Below are positions 27,686 to 36,971 of a stretch of 64,000 nt of DNA, in pieces. The position numbers and the translations under genes were made by a program. The notes under the pieces were generated by a model. That model was not told the DNA's origin and did no database searches. It saw nothing but the letters and a program-made list of their open reading frames with translations. Position 1 is the stretch's first letter; every line of letters begins with the position of its first letter. This DNA is from Prochloraceae cyanobacterium PL24a_bin.78 (GTDB lineage: Bacteria > Cyanobacteriota > Cyanobacteriia > Cyanobacteriales > JANQIW01). The stretch spans positions 1 through 64,000 of the forward strand of contig JANQIW010000168.1 of the NCBI GenBank assembly GCA_028281945.1, written 5' to 3'.

Positions 27686-27787
27686 TTATTCCATTGTATC
27701 AGATCTTCATTAATTATGTACAATTATTATACTAGATACTTTAGAGCTTATACTTTAGAAAAAAAATAAAATCAACTTGTATAAACT

Positions 27788-28294
27788 ATGGCAAATATTA
27801 TGCTAGAAAATCTCATCATATATTTTATTTATAAAACTAAAGGCTATATCACCAAACGGCAACTGGTATGTTTTATTTATTTAGCAGATTTATATATGGT
27901 GAAATGGACAGAAAAACAATTAACTCCACTAGATTGGCGTTATAGTGGGGATTTACCTTACCATGAAGAAATTGATAATATTTTAAATAAATGGCTGGAT
28001 CAGAATTTACTTAGATTAGAAACGGAAGGTAATACAGCTTTAATGATATTAAACCAAGATAATTTAGATTTAGATAGAATAAAATTTCCTAAAAGTTTAG
28101 ATTTGATGTTAGATAATATTAGAACAGAATGGGCTGGTTTAACCAAAGAGCGAAACGAGGCTTTACAAGATTATATTCGTACAACAGAACCAATCCAAGA
28201 TATTCAGACTAAATCTCATAATAATCTAGGACAAGAGATAAGGCTTAATCTTAAATTAGAAAGAAAGAAGTTGATGAAAGAATTAGGAATTTAG
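27788..28294 (+). CDS. Panacea/SocA-like (DUF4065-type) protein, possible antitoxin
   Basis: A 168-residue protein. Residues 4-70 (LENLIIYFIYKTKGYITKRQLVCFIYLADLYMVKW..., PLDWRYSGDLPYHEEIDNILNKW) follow the pattern of the Panacea domain: a helical start, K-x-x-L-x-x-x-x-YLAD, then a W-x-Y-x-G-P-like turn. Panacea proteins are antitoxins able to pair with many unrelated toxins. The C-terminal part is charged and probably helical. The next gene starts six bases after the stop, so the two are translationally linked. The domain call is by eye. Confidence 0.6.
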   Translation: MANIMLENLIIYFIYKTKGYITKRQLVCFIYLADLYMVKWTEKQLTPLDWRYSGDLPYHEEIDNILNKWLDQNLLRLETEGNTALMILNQDNLDLDRIKFPKSLDLMLDNIRTEWAGLTKERNEALQDYIRTTEPIQDIQTKSHNNLGQEIRLNLKLERKKLMKELGI

Positions 28295-28300
28295 TTAGAC

Positions 28301-28852
28301 ATGGCAGGAAAACAACCAAGACAAGGATGGATTTATACTATTAATTCTGATGAATTTTGGTTTAAAGATAAATCTTTTTTAGATAAAAAGAAAGAGCAAC
28401 CTATTTATAGTATGAATTTTGGTGGATCTACTTATTTAGTTTGGAAGAATAATAAATCTCAACAAGGGAAAAATTCTCTTCAAACTTTAACAGTAATTCC
28501 TTTGACTGTTGAGACTACTTGGGTTGGTTTACCAACAACTTACCCCATTACAGCTACAAAAAGAAACCAACTTTCTACGAATTTTTATGGGTTAATTCAT
28601 CAAGTATGTATTATTGATGGTAATCTTTTTCAAGATAATTTAGGAAATTGGCTACCTCGCATTGGGCAATTAGACAAAAATGATAAGGAAAAAATTGAGG
28701 AAAGATTATCTTATTATTTAAGTTCTAATAGAATTTCCCATACAGATCAATTTAAAAACCATATTTCTCCCAAATTATTAGAAAAAATTTATGAGAATCT
28801 CCAAGGAGAGAAAAAAGAAGAAATCCTTAAGAATTTATTAGATGAGTTTTAG
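28301..28852 (+). CDS. PemK/MazF-like protein, possible toxin
   Basis: A 183-residue protein. It starts QGWIYTIN and later has VIPLT (about 66-70), LPTTYPI, then HQVCIIDGNLF...IGQLDKNDKEKIEERLSYYL. This order matches the PemK/MazF endoribonuclease fold: W-x-V/Y-x-N start, V-V/I-P-L-T strand, then Q-V-x-x-I-D and I-G-x-L. The usual RPVLVVS phrase is replaced by STYLVW. It carries an extra C-terminal helical tail. It follows the Panacea-like gene with a six-base gap, as expected for an antitoxin-toxin pair. Activity is unproven. Confidence 0.55.
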   Translation: MAGKQPRQGWIYTINSDEFWFKDKSFLDKKKEQPIYSMNFGGSTYLVWKNNKSQQGKNSLQTLTVIPLTVETTWVGLPTTYPITATKRNQLSTNFYGLIHQVCIIDGNLFQDNLGNWLPRIGQLDKNDKEKIEERLSYYLSSNRISHTDQFKNHISPKLLEKIYENLQGEKKEEILKNLLDEF

Positions 28853-29076
28853 GATGTTTGAGGTTAAAATTTTATATGTTATGATCTAAATGTCCATAAT
28901 TGTTTGGTATATCTAGAATTTATAGACAGATATTTATTATGGTTATTTTCTTGATTATTTGATTTAAATCTATATTTAAGAAGCAATTTTGACAGATTTT
29001 TTATTTTCTGTATTGTATTTATCATTTTATCAAAAAAAATTAAATTTGTTATTTTATTTTAACAATAGAACTATTC

Positions 29077-30897
29077 ATGAATTACTTAACCCCCATTTGG
29101 ATATCTCTAAAAACGGCTACTACTGCTACAATTATTACTTTTTTCTTAGGCATAATAGCTGCATGGTGGATGTTAGGGTATCGGGGTAAATTTAAGGCAA
29201 TAATCGAGGGTTTATTAACGGCTCCTTTAGTACTTCCTCCCACAGTAATGGGATTTATTTTACTACTTTTGTTTGGTAGAAATGGGTTTATTGGAAAAAT
29301 TTTAAATTATTTTGACCTTACAATTATTTTCACTTGGTATGCTACAGTTATTGCTTCAACGGTTGTAGCTTTTCCTTTAATGTATAAAACAGCTTTAGGC
29401 GCATTCAAACAAATTGATTCTAATCTTCTTGCTTGTGCTAGAACCCTTGGTGCATCAGAGTGGAGGATTTTTAGACAAATTATATTACCTTTAGCTACCC
29501 ATGGCTTGATTGCTGGAACCATACTGACTTTTGCTCGAGCTTTGGGGGAATTTGGGGCAACTTTAATGTTAGCGGGTTCCATTCCAGGGAAAACCAATAC
29601 TATTCCTATTGCGATTTTCTTTGCGGCTGAAAGTGGAGATATGGATCGAGCTTTATTTCTCACTTTGATTATGTTAGGAATGTCTCTAGGGGTAATTGGA
29701 GCTGTTAATTATTGGACGGAAAATAACAGATATGGCAAATCGAAATTTCCTAAATTTTGGATGACTCAAGCCAAACCAGGAAAAAAATCTGTGAATTATC
29801 CTCTTCCCAAAACTGAATTTGAATTAATTGTCAAGATTGAAAAACAACTACCCGGATTTTTATTAGATGTTGCTTTTAAGACGAATCAGGTACCATTGGG
29901 TTTGTTAGGTGCTTCTGGTGCGGGAAAAAGCCTGATTTTACGGTCTATTGCTGGTTTGGAAAATCCTGATAAGGGCTATATTATTCTCAATGGAAAAACA
30001 TTATTCGATTCCTCTAAAGGGATTAATTTACCGCCTCAAGATCGAGCTTGTGGTTTTTTGTTTCAAAATTATGCCCTCTTTCCTCATTTAACTGTTGCGG
30101 AAAATATTGCTTTTGGTATGCCTAGGGAAAATTCTCTCAGGGAAATTAAACAAGAGGTAGAATATCAATGCACAGCAGTGGATTTACCTGGAATGGGCGA
30201 TCGTTATCCTAGTGAACTTTCAGGAGGACAACAACAACGGGTGGCTTTGGCAAGAGCGATGGCTAGTAAACCAGAAATTCTCCTTTTAGATGAACCTTTT
30301 TCTGCTTTAGATACTTATTTAAGAGATAGACAAGAAAAACTTCTTAGAAAAAATCTAACTCATTATCAGGGAATTACTCTATTTATCACTCATAATTTGG
30401 AAGAAGCTTATCGCGTATGTCCAAATCTTTTGGTTATTGATGGCGGAAGAATTATTGGTTATGATGATAAGCATAAAATTTTTGACTATCCTTATAATTT
30501 TAGAACTGCACAACTGACTGGGTGTAAGAATTTTTCTCGAATTACTGTAATAAATAAACACAAAGTTAATGCTATTGAATGGAACTGTATTCTCGATGTT
30601 GCCGAACCTATTGGTAATTCTAATTACATAGGTATTCGCGCTCATCAACTTATTTTTCCTAATAACGATAACGATAACAATGATGAGGTGAATAGTTTCC
30701 CTTGCTGGTTAGCTAATATTAGTGAAACTCAACATCGGATGACTTTATATCTAAAATTACACCAACCTGCTAGACATTCTGATGATTATCATATCCAAGC
30801 TGAAGTTTTTAAGAATAAATGGTTGAAATTAAAAGATCGTCCTTTTCCTTGGAATGTTCAACTTAATCCAGTGCGAATCATGTTACTTCATGGATAG
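29077..30897 (+). CDS. modBC: Fused molybdate ABC transporter permease/ATPase (ModB-ModC)
   Basis: Molybdate importer with both core parts in one chain. Residues 1-215 are the ModB permease with five to six membrane spans and the EAA loop (ARTLGASEWRIFRQIILPL); the closing section includes FARALGEFGATLMLAGS, typical of ModB. Residues about 255-470 are the ModC ATPase: Walker A GASGAGKS (about 280-287), LSGGQQQR (about 382), Walker B LLLDEP (about 403). A C-terminal part of about 110 residues resembles a TOBE molybdate-binding region. Such fusions are known in cyanobacteria. No modA is in the window. Confidence 0.93.
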   Translation: MNYLTPIWISLKTATTATIITFFLGIIAAWWMLGYRGKFKAIIEGLLTAPLVLPPTVMGFILLLLFGRNGFIGKILNYFDLTIIFTWYATVIASTVVAFPLMYKTALGAFKQIDSNLLACARTLGASEWRIFRQIILPLATHGLIAGTILTFARALGEFGATLMLAGSIPGKTNTIPIAIFFAAESGDMDRALFLTLIMLGMSLGVIGAVNYWTENNRYGKSKFPKFWMTQAKPGKKSVNYPLPKTEFELIVKIEKQLPGFLLDVAFKTNQVPLGLLGASGAGKSLILRSIAGLENPDKGYIILNGKTLFDSSKGINLPPQDRACGFLFQNYALFPHLTVAENIAFGMPRENSLREIKQEVEYQCTAVDLPGMGDRYPSELSGGQQQRVALARAMASKPEILLLDEPFSALDTYLRDRQEKLLRKNLTHYQGITLFITHNLEEAYRVCPNLLVIDGGRIIGYDDKHKIFDYPYNFRTAQLTGCKNFSRITVINKHKVNAIEWNCILDVAEPIGNSNYIGIRAHQLIFPNNDNDNNDEVNSFPCWLANISETQHRMTLYLKLHQPARHSDDYHIQAEVFKNKWLKLKDRPFPWNVQLNPVRIMLLHG

Positions 30898-30959
30898 TAT
30901 TATGTTTTACTTGGATGTATAAATGTATAATTTAGGATTATATTTATTCAATATTTTTG

Positions 30960-32168
30960 CTATTTTCTTATTATTTTTTCATATTTAGCTGAAATATTTT
31001 TCCAAGTATATTCTTCCTCTATCATATCTCTCCCATTACGGGCTAATTTTTCTCTTAAATCAGGATTGTCAAATAAACGACTAATGGCTTCTACATATTC
31101 ATCTAAATTATTCGCACGCAAAGCACGTAAAGGCACCTGAGGAGTATCTACTTGAATTCCTTCTAAACCTCGATCGCTTCCTACGACTGGAGCACCGGCT
31201 GCCATAGATTCGAGAGTTTTTATTTTCATACCAAAACCTGTTCGCAAAGGTACGACGGAAACAGTAGCCATATGAAGGTATTCTACCACAGAAGGGACTC
31301 TACCTGTCACAGTAATGGCGGGATTTTCTGCTAATTGTCTTACTTCTTGTGAAGGTTTAGAACCGACTAAAATTACACTTACATTAGGATATTTCGTTTG
31401 TAACCTAGGTAAAATTTCTCTACTTAAAAAACAAGCTCCATCAATATTCACAAAATAATCTAATCCTCCCACAAAAACTAATTTATATCCTCCCGGATCT
31501 GCTGTTCGATAAGGAAATTGATCTAAATCTACTCCATTAGGAATCACAGTTACTTTGGCTTTGGAATTAAAATTTTTCATTTGTTCTTCATCTTCATCTG
31601 TGGTAACTACTACTTGAGAGAATTTACTAAGATAGTTTTGTTCATAACGTCGCAAAAGAGGGAGATAAAGACGATCGCGTTTAGGGTTATCAGAGGTGTT
31701 AGTTTCCAATTGATTTTTACAAGTGCGATAGAGGGAACTATGAATATTTACCACTGTATTAATACTTTTTTGCCATTGAGGGCGTATATATATTTGATTA
31801 ACACTATGTTCACAGGTAATCGCATCGAATTTTTGTAATTTAACAGCATGATCAATCCAAGATTGCATTTCCTCAGAATAGAGATAAAGTACATTAGGGG
31901 GAATCCCTTTGAACAAAAAGGTACTAAAATTATTTAATTTATCGATAAAATTTGTACTTTTTTCCGAAGGGCGAGGAAAAATTACCAATTCTTCCACATA
32001 ACTTTTTAATTCTTCTATTTCTTGTTCTTTAATATCTTCAACACTTTGAGTTATTAAGGTAACTGAATGATTTGGAAAAATATATTTTAATAAGTTAAAA
32101 GTTCTATTATGAGTTCCTCCTCTAGTTGGAGGATAAGGAAAAGTTGAGCTAATAGCGAGAATTTTCAT
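30960..32168 (-). CDS. Glycosyltransferase family 4 (GT-B fold)
   Basis: A 402-residue sugar transferase. The N-terminus (MKILAISSTFPYPPTRGGTHNR) carries the Gly-rich donor loop of GT4 enzymes; the C-terminal half has VIPNGVDLDQFPYR, LVFVGGLDYF, VTGRVPSVVEYLHMATVSVVPLR and the GMKIKTLESMAAGAPVV motif that binds the sugar nucleotide. It lies 106 bases downstream of the GDP-mannose dehydratase gene on the same strand, so it may use a GDP-sugar derived from that enzyme (inference). Confidence 0.92.
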   Translation of the reverse strand: MKILAISSTFPYPPTRGGTHNRTFNLLKYIFPNHSVTLITQSVEDIKEQEIEELKSYVEELVIFPRPSEKSTNFIDKLNNFSTFLFKGIPPNVLYLYSEEMQSWIDHAVKLQKFDAITCEHSVNQIYIRPQWQKSINTVVNIHSSLYRTCKNQLETNTSDNPKRDRLYLPLLRRYEQNYLSKFSQVVVTTDEDEEQMKNFNSKAKVTVIPNGVDLDQFPYRTADPGGYKLVFVGGLDYFVNIDGACFLSREILPRLQTKYPNVSVILVGSKPSQEVRQLAENPAITVTGRVPSVVEYLHMATVSVVPLRTGFGMKIKTLESMAAGAPVVGSDRGLEGIQVDTPQVPLRALRANNLDEYVEAISRLFDNPDLREKLARNGRDMIEEEYTWKNISAKYEKIIRK

Positions 32169-32274
32169 GATTATTTTACTTTATTTTTTATATAATTAAT
32201 AAACAACTATTCATAATTAAAATTAAATTGTATAGACAAAGATAATCTAATCATCAATATATTATTACCACCAA

Positions 32275-33243
32275 TTATTTTTTGGTATTTAACTTCGCTT
32301 CAATCATCATTTTTACAATATCAGGCATTTTATATTGAGCTTGCCAACCCAATATTTCTTTAGCCTTAGAAGGATTACCTCTACTAATTGCTAAATCAGT
32401 AGGACGTAATAAACTGGAATCTGAAATCACATGATCTTGCCAATCAATATTAAAATACTTAAATGCTTCAGCGACTAGATCTTCTAACTTATAACTGCTT
32501 CCAGTGGCAATAACATAATCACTCGGATTGTCTTGCTGCAACATTAGATACATAGCTTCCACATATTCAGGTGCCCAACCCCAATCTCGTTCAATACTAA
32601 TATTCCCTAATTGTAATTTTTCTGGTGAACCATTCCCAATTTGGCAAGCCGCACTAATAATTTTTTGAGTTACAAATCTTTCTGGGCGTAAAGGAGAATC
32701 ATGATTAAATAATATTCCAGAGCAGGCAAATAAACCATAAGCTTCTCGATAGTTAGCTACCTGCCAAAAAGCAGTAGATTTAGCAACAGCATAGGGGCTT
32801 CTGGGGCGAAAAGGGGTATTTTCCTCAGCAGCGCAATCCCCAATATCTCCAAAACATTCACTGGAACCAGCGTTATAAAATTTAATTGGGGCACCTGTAA
32901 AACGAATTGCTTCTAGAAGATTTAAAGTGCCAGTCGCGATACTTTCTAAGGTTTCCACTGGTAGTTGAAAAGAAAGCCCTACTGAACTTTGCCCGGCGAG
33001 ATTGTATATTTCATCAGGCTCGATTTTCATCAGGATTTGTAAGACACTACGAAAATCATTAAGAGCGACGGATTCTAATTTTATTTGATCCCGTATTCCT
33101 AAATAATTTAAGTTTTTAAAAGGAGACATTTGAGCATCTCTTGATGTGCCACATACAAGATATCCTTTATTTAATAGAAATTTGGCTAGATAAGAGCCAT
33201 CTTGGCCGGATACACCACATATTAATGCTTTTTTTTGAGTCAT
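32275..33243 (-). CDS. gmd: GDP-mannose 4,6-dehydratase
   Basis: Converts GDP-D-mannose to GDP-4-keto-6-deoxymannose, precursor of GDP-fucose and GDP-rhamnose. It is an extended SDR enzyme with NAD(P)-binding GVSGQDGSYLA (10-20), the SSE phrase (127-129) and the YxxxK pair (Y151, K155). The TSRDAQ and GDIGDCAAEENTPFRPRSPYAVAKS blocks fit Gmd. At 322 residues it is slightly shorter than usual. The glycosyltransferase at 33260 precedes it by 16 bases on the same strand. No GDP-fucose synthase is seen in the window. Confidence 0.9.
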   Translation of the reverse strand: MTQKKALICGVSGQDGSYLAKFLLNKGYLVCGTSRDAQMSPFKNLNYLGIRDQIKLESVALNDFRSVLQILMKIEPDEIYNLAGQSSVGLSFQLPVETLESIATGTLNLLEAIRFTGAPIKFYNAGSSECFGDIGDCAAEENTPFRPRSPYAVAKSTAFWQVANYREAYGLFACSGILFNHDSPLRPERFVTQKIISAACQIGNGSPEKLQLGNISIERDWGWAPEYVEAMYLMLQQDNPSDYVIATGSSYKLEDLVAEAFKYFNIDWQDHVISDSSLLRPTDLAISRGNPSKAKEILGWQAQYKMPDIVKMMIEAKLNTKK

Positions 33244-33259
33244 TGAATATAGATTTTTA

Positions 33260-34189
33260 CTAATGAGTTTTTTCTTGAATTAATAATCCTTTGATTACTG
33301 AAGTTAAATAACCTATTTGACAGTAAGCATAGGCTATATTATCAAATCTCAGAGCAGGATTGCCAATATATTTTAAAGATTTATAAATGCCTCTGATTAA
33401 TCTTTCTCCACCACGGCTGAATTGAGATATTCCTGTTATACCTGCAACTTCTTCTCGATAGTATTCGCTAATTCCTTGCCACCAAGCCCGTTTTAAATGC
33501 CAATTTGGTTTTATTCTTTCTGGTTGCACGTTATGTTCTACTAAGGCATTTGGTAAATAAGCTACTTGCCAACCATTTTTTAGGGCTAATTCTGTCATAT
33601 ATAATTCTTCATTGGATAGTAATTTTTTTCCTATTCTCCCTAAATTTGCATCAAAACCTCCTATTTCTTCTAAAAATGTTTTTCTAATGGAGTAATTTAA
33701 ACCTCTAGGTGTTAAATTTGGTTGTTCAATGAATACCATTTCTGAACCTAAATCATAGTATCCTAAATTTCCTGATAATTCTGGTGAAATCCATTGGGGT
33801 TGAGTTACTCCTGAAGGCCAAATTAATGTGACTTTACCTCCTGCTATTGCTAATTTTTCATTTTTTTCATAGGCATCTATCAGAACACTTAACCATTGTT
33901 TACTGGCAATAGCGTCATCATCCAAATAGGCAAGGATTGGTGCATTAGTAGCTTTGGCTCCTGTATTTCTGGCGACGCTTAAACCTAACTTTGATTCGTA
34001 AATATATTTAAGATTGGGATGATTTGGCAATCTTTCTTGAACGATTTCTTTTGTACGATCGGTTGAAGCATTATCGATTACTAATACTTCATAATCACTA
34101 CAATCTTGTTGGAGTAAGCTATCAATGGCTGGCCCTAGATAGTTTTCTCGGTTATGGGTACAAATGATAGCTGCTATTTTGGAATTCAT
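33260..34189 (-). CDS. Glycosyltransferase family 2 (GT-A fold)
   Basis: A 309-residue inverting sugar transferase. KIAAIICTHNRENYLGPAIDSLLQQ opens the nucleotide-binding fold; DNASTDRT and ARNTGAKATNAPILAYLDDDA give the metal-binding DxD-like acidic cluster. The conserved GGFDANLGRIGKKLLSNEE follows. It is the first gene of a minus-strand trio with gmd and a GT4 enzyme, divergent from the rhamnose gene set with only 73 bases between starts. Confidence 0.92.
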   Translation of the reverse strand: MNSKIAAIICTHNRENYLGPAIDSLLQQDCSDYEVLVIDNASTDRTKEIVQERLPNHPNLKYIYESKLGLSVARNTGAKATNAPILAYLDDDAIASKQWLSVLIDAYEKNEKLAIAGGKVTLIWPSGVTQPQWISPELSGNLGYYDLGSEMVFIEQPNLTPRGLNYSIRKTFLEEIGGFDANLGRIGKKLLSNEELYMTELALKNGWQVAYLPNALVEHNVQPERIKPNWHLKRAWWQGISEYYREEVAGITGISQFSRGGERLIRGIYKSLKYIGNPALRFDNIAYAYCQIGYLTSVIKGLLIQEKTH

Positions 34190-34262
34190 AATAAAAGTTA
34201 TCGCAGGATCGAAACTTAGTGTAAATTATATTTGTATCTAATTGTAGAATTTTTTAGAGATA

Positions 34263-35255
34263 ATGCCTAAAGTTAGTGTGTGTATCCCTACTTATAATCG
34301 CTCTCATTATCTAGTATATGCCTTAAAGAGCGTTCTTAATCAAAGTTTTGACGATTTTGAGCTAATTATCTGCGATGATGGCTCCATTGATGATACTCCA
34401 GAAATTATTGGTAACTGGCAGGATTCTCGCATTCGCTATATCAGACATCCAAAAAATATTGGCCGTAGCCGTAATATGCGCTCAGGTTTTGAAAATGCTT
34501 CGGGTGATTATTTTATCAAATTTGATGATGATGATGCTTTAACTCCTGATTTTTTAGCTAAAACCGTGGAGATTTTAGATAGTAATAATAATGTTGATTT
34601 TGTTTGTACTAGTCATTGGATTATTGATGGTAATAATAATCGCGATGATGATGCTACTCAAGCCAATATTATTAAATGGGGAAAGGATAAATTATCTCAG
34701 GATATAATTCCTAATTTAATGTTAGAAACTTTTGCAAATCAAAGTTTACAAGTAGGCTCTACTTTATTCCGTCGTTCTTGTTTAGAAACTGTTGATTATA
34801 TGCGCCCTGAAGCCGATGGTTGTGAGGATTTTGATTTATTAGTTCGCTTGGCTATTGCTGGTTTTCAAGGTTATTTTTTGCCAGAATTATTGATGGAATA
34901 TCGCATTCATGGTGGGCAAACTAGTTTAAAACAAAATCTCCATTTTTTATCTTCTAAGGTGTTTTGTATTGATAGTTATCGATTCCCTGATCCAGAATTG
35001 GAAAAGTTACGTTTACAAAAATTGGCTTCTACAAAACAAGATTTTGGTTTGCGTTTAATTGAAAAAGGTGAAACTGAAAAAGGGCGAAAGTTATTACAGG
35101 AATCAATGGAATTTTCTGGGAATTCTCGTCGTTCTCAATTAGGTTTAATTCTTTCTTATTTACCAGTTAATTTAAGGCAATTTGTTTTGGAAATATTCCG
35201 GAAACTTAAACCTCAAGATTATAGTGATCGAGTTAGAAAAGTTGTTAGTAATTAA
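34263..35255 (+). CDS. Glycosyltransferase family 2 (GT-A fold)
   Basis: A 330-residue sugar transferase. It has VSVCIPTYNRSHYLVYALKSVLNQSFDDFELIICDDGSIDDTPE, then GRSRNMRSGFENASGDYFIKFDDDD with the catalytic metal-binding aspartates, and ADGCEDFDLLVRLAIAG. It opens the plus-strand cluster that continues, after 122 bases, with the dTDP-rhamnose genes; a rhamnosyl or related transferase role is an inference from position. No membrane span is apparent. Confidence 0.92.
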   Translation: MPKVSVCIPTYNRSHYLVYALKSVLNQSFDDFELIICDDGSIDDTPEIIGNWQDSRIRYIRHPKNIGRSRNMRSGFENASGDYFIKFDDDDALTPDFLAKTVEILDSNNNVDFVCTSHWIIDGNNNRDDDATQANIIKWGKDKLSQDIIPNLMLETFANQSLQVGSTLFRRSCLETVDYMRPEADGCEDFDLLVRLAIAGFQGYFLPELLMEYRIHGGQTSLKQNLHFLSSKVFCIDSYRFPDPELEKLRLQKLASTKQDFGLRLIEKGETEKGRKLLQESMEFSGNSRRSQLGLILSYLPVNLRQFVLEIFRKLKPQDYSDRVRKVVSN

Positions 35256-35377
35256 GCTAACAATTAAACCAACAATTAACCTAAAAATTAATCGAAATTT
35301 GATAAAATCTGTTTCAAAAAATCTAAAATTTTTACCAAAAAAATAACTAACAATTGAACTATTAATTAGTAAAAAAA

Positions 35378-35923
35378 ATGAACATTATTCCTACAGAAAT
35401 ACCAGATGTATTAATTATTGAACCTCAAGTATATGGAGACGATCGAGGTTTTTTCTTTGAAAGTTATAACCAAAAAAAATTCCAAGAAAAGACAGGATTA
35501 GATCTTAAATTTGTACAAGATAATCATTCTCGATCAGTTAAAAATGTGCTACGAGGATTGCATTATCAAATCAAAGAAGCCCAAGGTAAATTAGTAAGAG
35601 TAGCAGTAGGGCATATATTTGATGTAGCAGTAGATATTAGGAAAAATTCTCCTACTTTTGGAAAGTGGGTGGGATGCGAATTAACAGCAGAAAATAAAAG
35701 ACAATTATGGGTACCAGAAGGATTTGCCCACGGTTTTTTAGTAAGATCTGAAATCGCCGAAGTTTTGTATAAAACTACCAATTATTATGCTCCAGATTAT
35801 GAAAGATCTATTATTTGGAATGATCCAGAAATAGGAATATCTTGGTCTCTAGAATCAGAGCCAATCCTATCAGCAAAAGACCAAAAAGGTAAACTCTTTA
35901 AAATGGCAGAGGTTGTCGCATGA
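35378..35923 (+). CDS. rfbC: dTDP-4-dehydrorhamnose 3,5-epimerase
   Basis: Third step of dTDP-L-rhamnose synthesis. The 181-residue cupin enzyme has VLIIEPQVYGDDRGFFFESYN, FVQDNHSRSVKNVLRGLHYQ with the active-site His, and VAVDIRKNSPTFGKW, followed by the lid phrase WVPEGFAHGFLV. The stop overlaps the start of rfbD by four bases (ATGA), indicating translational coupling. Confidence 0.96.
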   Translation: MNIIPTEIPDVLIIEPQVYGDDRGFFFESYNQKKFQEKTGLDLKFVQDNHSRSVKNVLRGLHYQIKEAQGKLVRVAVGHIFDVAVDIRKNSPTFGKWVGCELTAENKRQLWVPEGFAHGFLVRSEIAEVLYKTTNYYAPDYERSIIWNDPEIGISWSLESEPILSAKDQKGKLFKMAEVVA

Positions 35924-36789
35924 AAAGAATATTACTGATAGGAATTAACGGACAAGTAGGGCAAGAATTAAAACAAACCTTAGCACCTTTAGGAGAAATA
36001 ATCGGATTAGGAAGACAACAATTAGATTTATCTCAATCCGAAAAAATTCCCCAAGCAATATCAGAAATAAAACCAGAAATCATAGTCAACGCAGCAGCTT
36101 ATACCGCAGTAGATAAAGCAGAAAGTGAAACAGAATTGGCAAATATTATCAATGGAATTGCCCCAGAAATAATGGCATTAGAAGCAGAAAAAATAGGAGC
36201 AAAACTAGTCCATATTTCCACCGATTATGTTTTTAATGGAGAAAAAAATACCCCATATTTAGAAGAAGATCCAACTAATCCACTTAGTATTTATGGCAAA
36301 ACAAAATTAGCAGGAGAAGAAAGAATTCAAAAAAATTGTCATCAATATATTATTCTAAGAACAGCTTGGGTGTATGGTAATTATGGTAAAGGAAATTTTG
36401 TCAAAACCATGCTACGTTTAGCCAAAGAAAGAGAACAATTAAGAGTAGTAGTAGACCAAATCGGCAGTCCAACTTGGGCAAAAAATATCGCCGAAACTAT
36501 TACTAACCTCTTAAAAAATGAAGCAACAAATGGTATTTATCACTTTACCAATAGTGGAGTAGCTAGTTGGTATGACTTTGCCATAGCCATATTTGAAGAA
36601 GCCAAACAACGAGGAATTCCCCTCAAAATTAAAGAAGTTGCACCAATTACAACCGCAGAATATCCAACCCCCGCCCATCGACCTAAATATTCCGTACTTT
36701 CCAACAAAAAAGTAACTGAAATTGCAGGAAAATATGCCCCCCATTGGCGAGAATCACTCCGAGAAATGTTAGATAATTATCAACAGTAA
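35920..36789 (+). CDS. rfbD: dTDP-4-dehydrorhamnose reductase
   Basis: Final step of dTDP-L-rhamnose synthesis; reduces the 4-keto group using NAD(P)H. SDR-type enzyme of 289 residues with LLIGINGQVGQEL at the N-terminus, VNAAAYTAVDKAE, HISTDYVFNGE and the YGKTK active-site tetrad segment, then the substrate loop ILRTAWVYG. It overlaps the rfbC stop codon by four bases, which implies coupled translation. Confidence 0.96.
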   Translation: MKRILLIGINGQVGQELKQTLAPLGEIIGLGRQQLDLSQSEKIPQAISEIKPEIIVNAAAYTAVDKAESETELANIINGIAPEIMALEAEKIGAKLVHISTDYVFNGEKNTPYLEEDPTNPLSIYGKTKLAGEERIQKNCHQYIILRTAWVYGNYGKGNFVKTMLRLAKEREQLRVVVDQIGSPTWAKNIAETITNLLKNEATNGIYHFTNSGVASWYDFAIAIFEEAKQRGIPLKIKEVAPITTAEYPTPAHRPKYSVLSNKKVTEIAGKYAPHWRESLREMLDNYQQ

Positions 36790-36971
36790 ACTCAAGTATT
36801 TCAAAGATGTATTAATCAATAGAATCTTCAAGGTAAATTCAAAGGAAAAATTATTAAATTATGCAACTACTTAAAAATAGTAAATCGAAGAAATAATCTA
36901 TCAAAAACAAAATCTAGTATATTAAATCTAGTATATTAACAAAAAACTTAACAAAACAGGAAAAACTAATA
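36790..36971. other. Spacer with 14-15-bp tandem duplication before rfbA
   Basis: AAATCTAGTATATTA is repeated twice at about 36910-36939 just upstream of the rfbA start. No gene is present. Confidence 0.6.

Noticed and set aside
28989-29189. 66-codon frame overlapping the start of modBC
   Set aside because: Overlaps the ModB start in another frame and has no family likeness.
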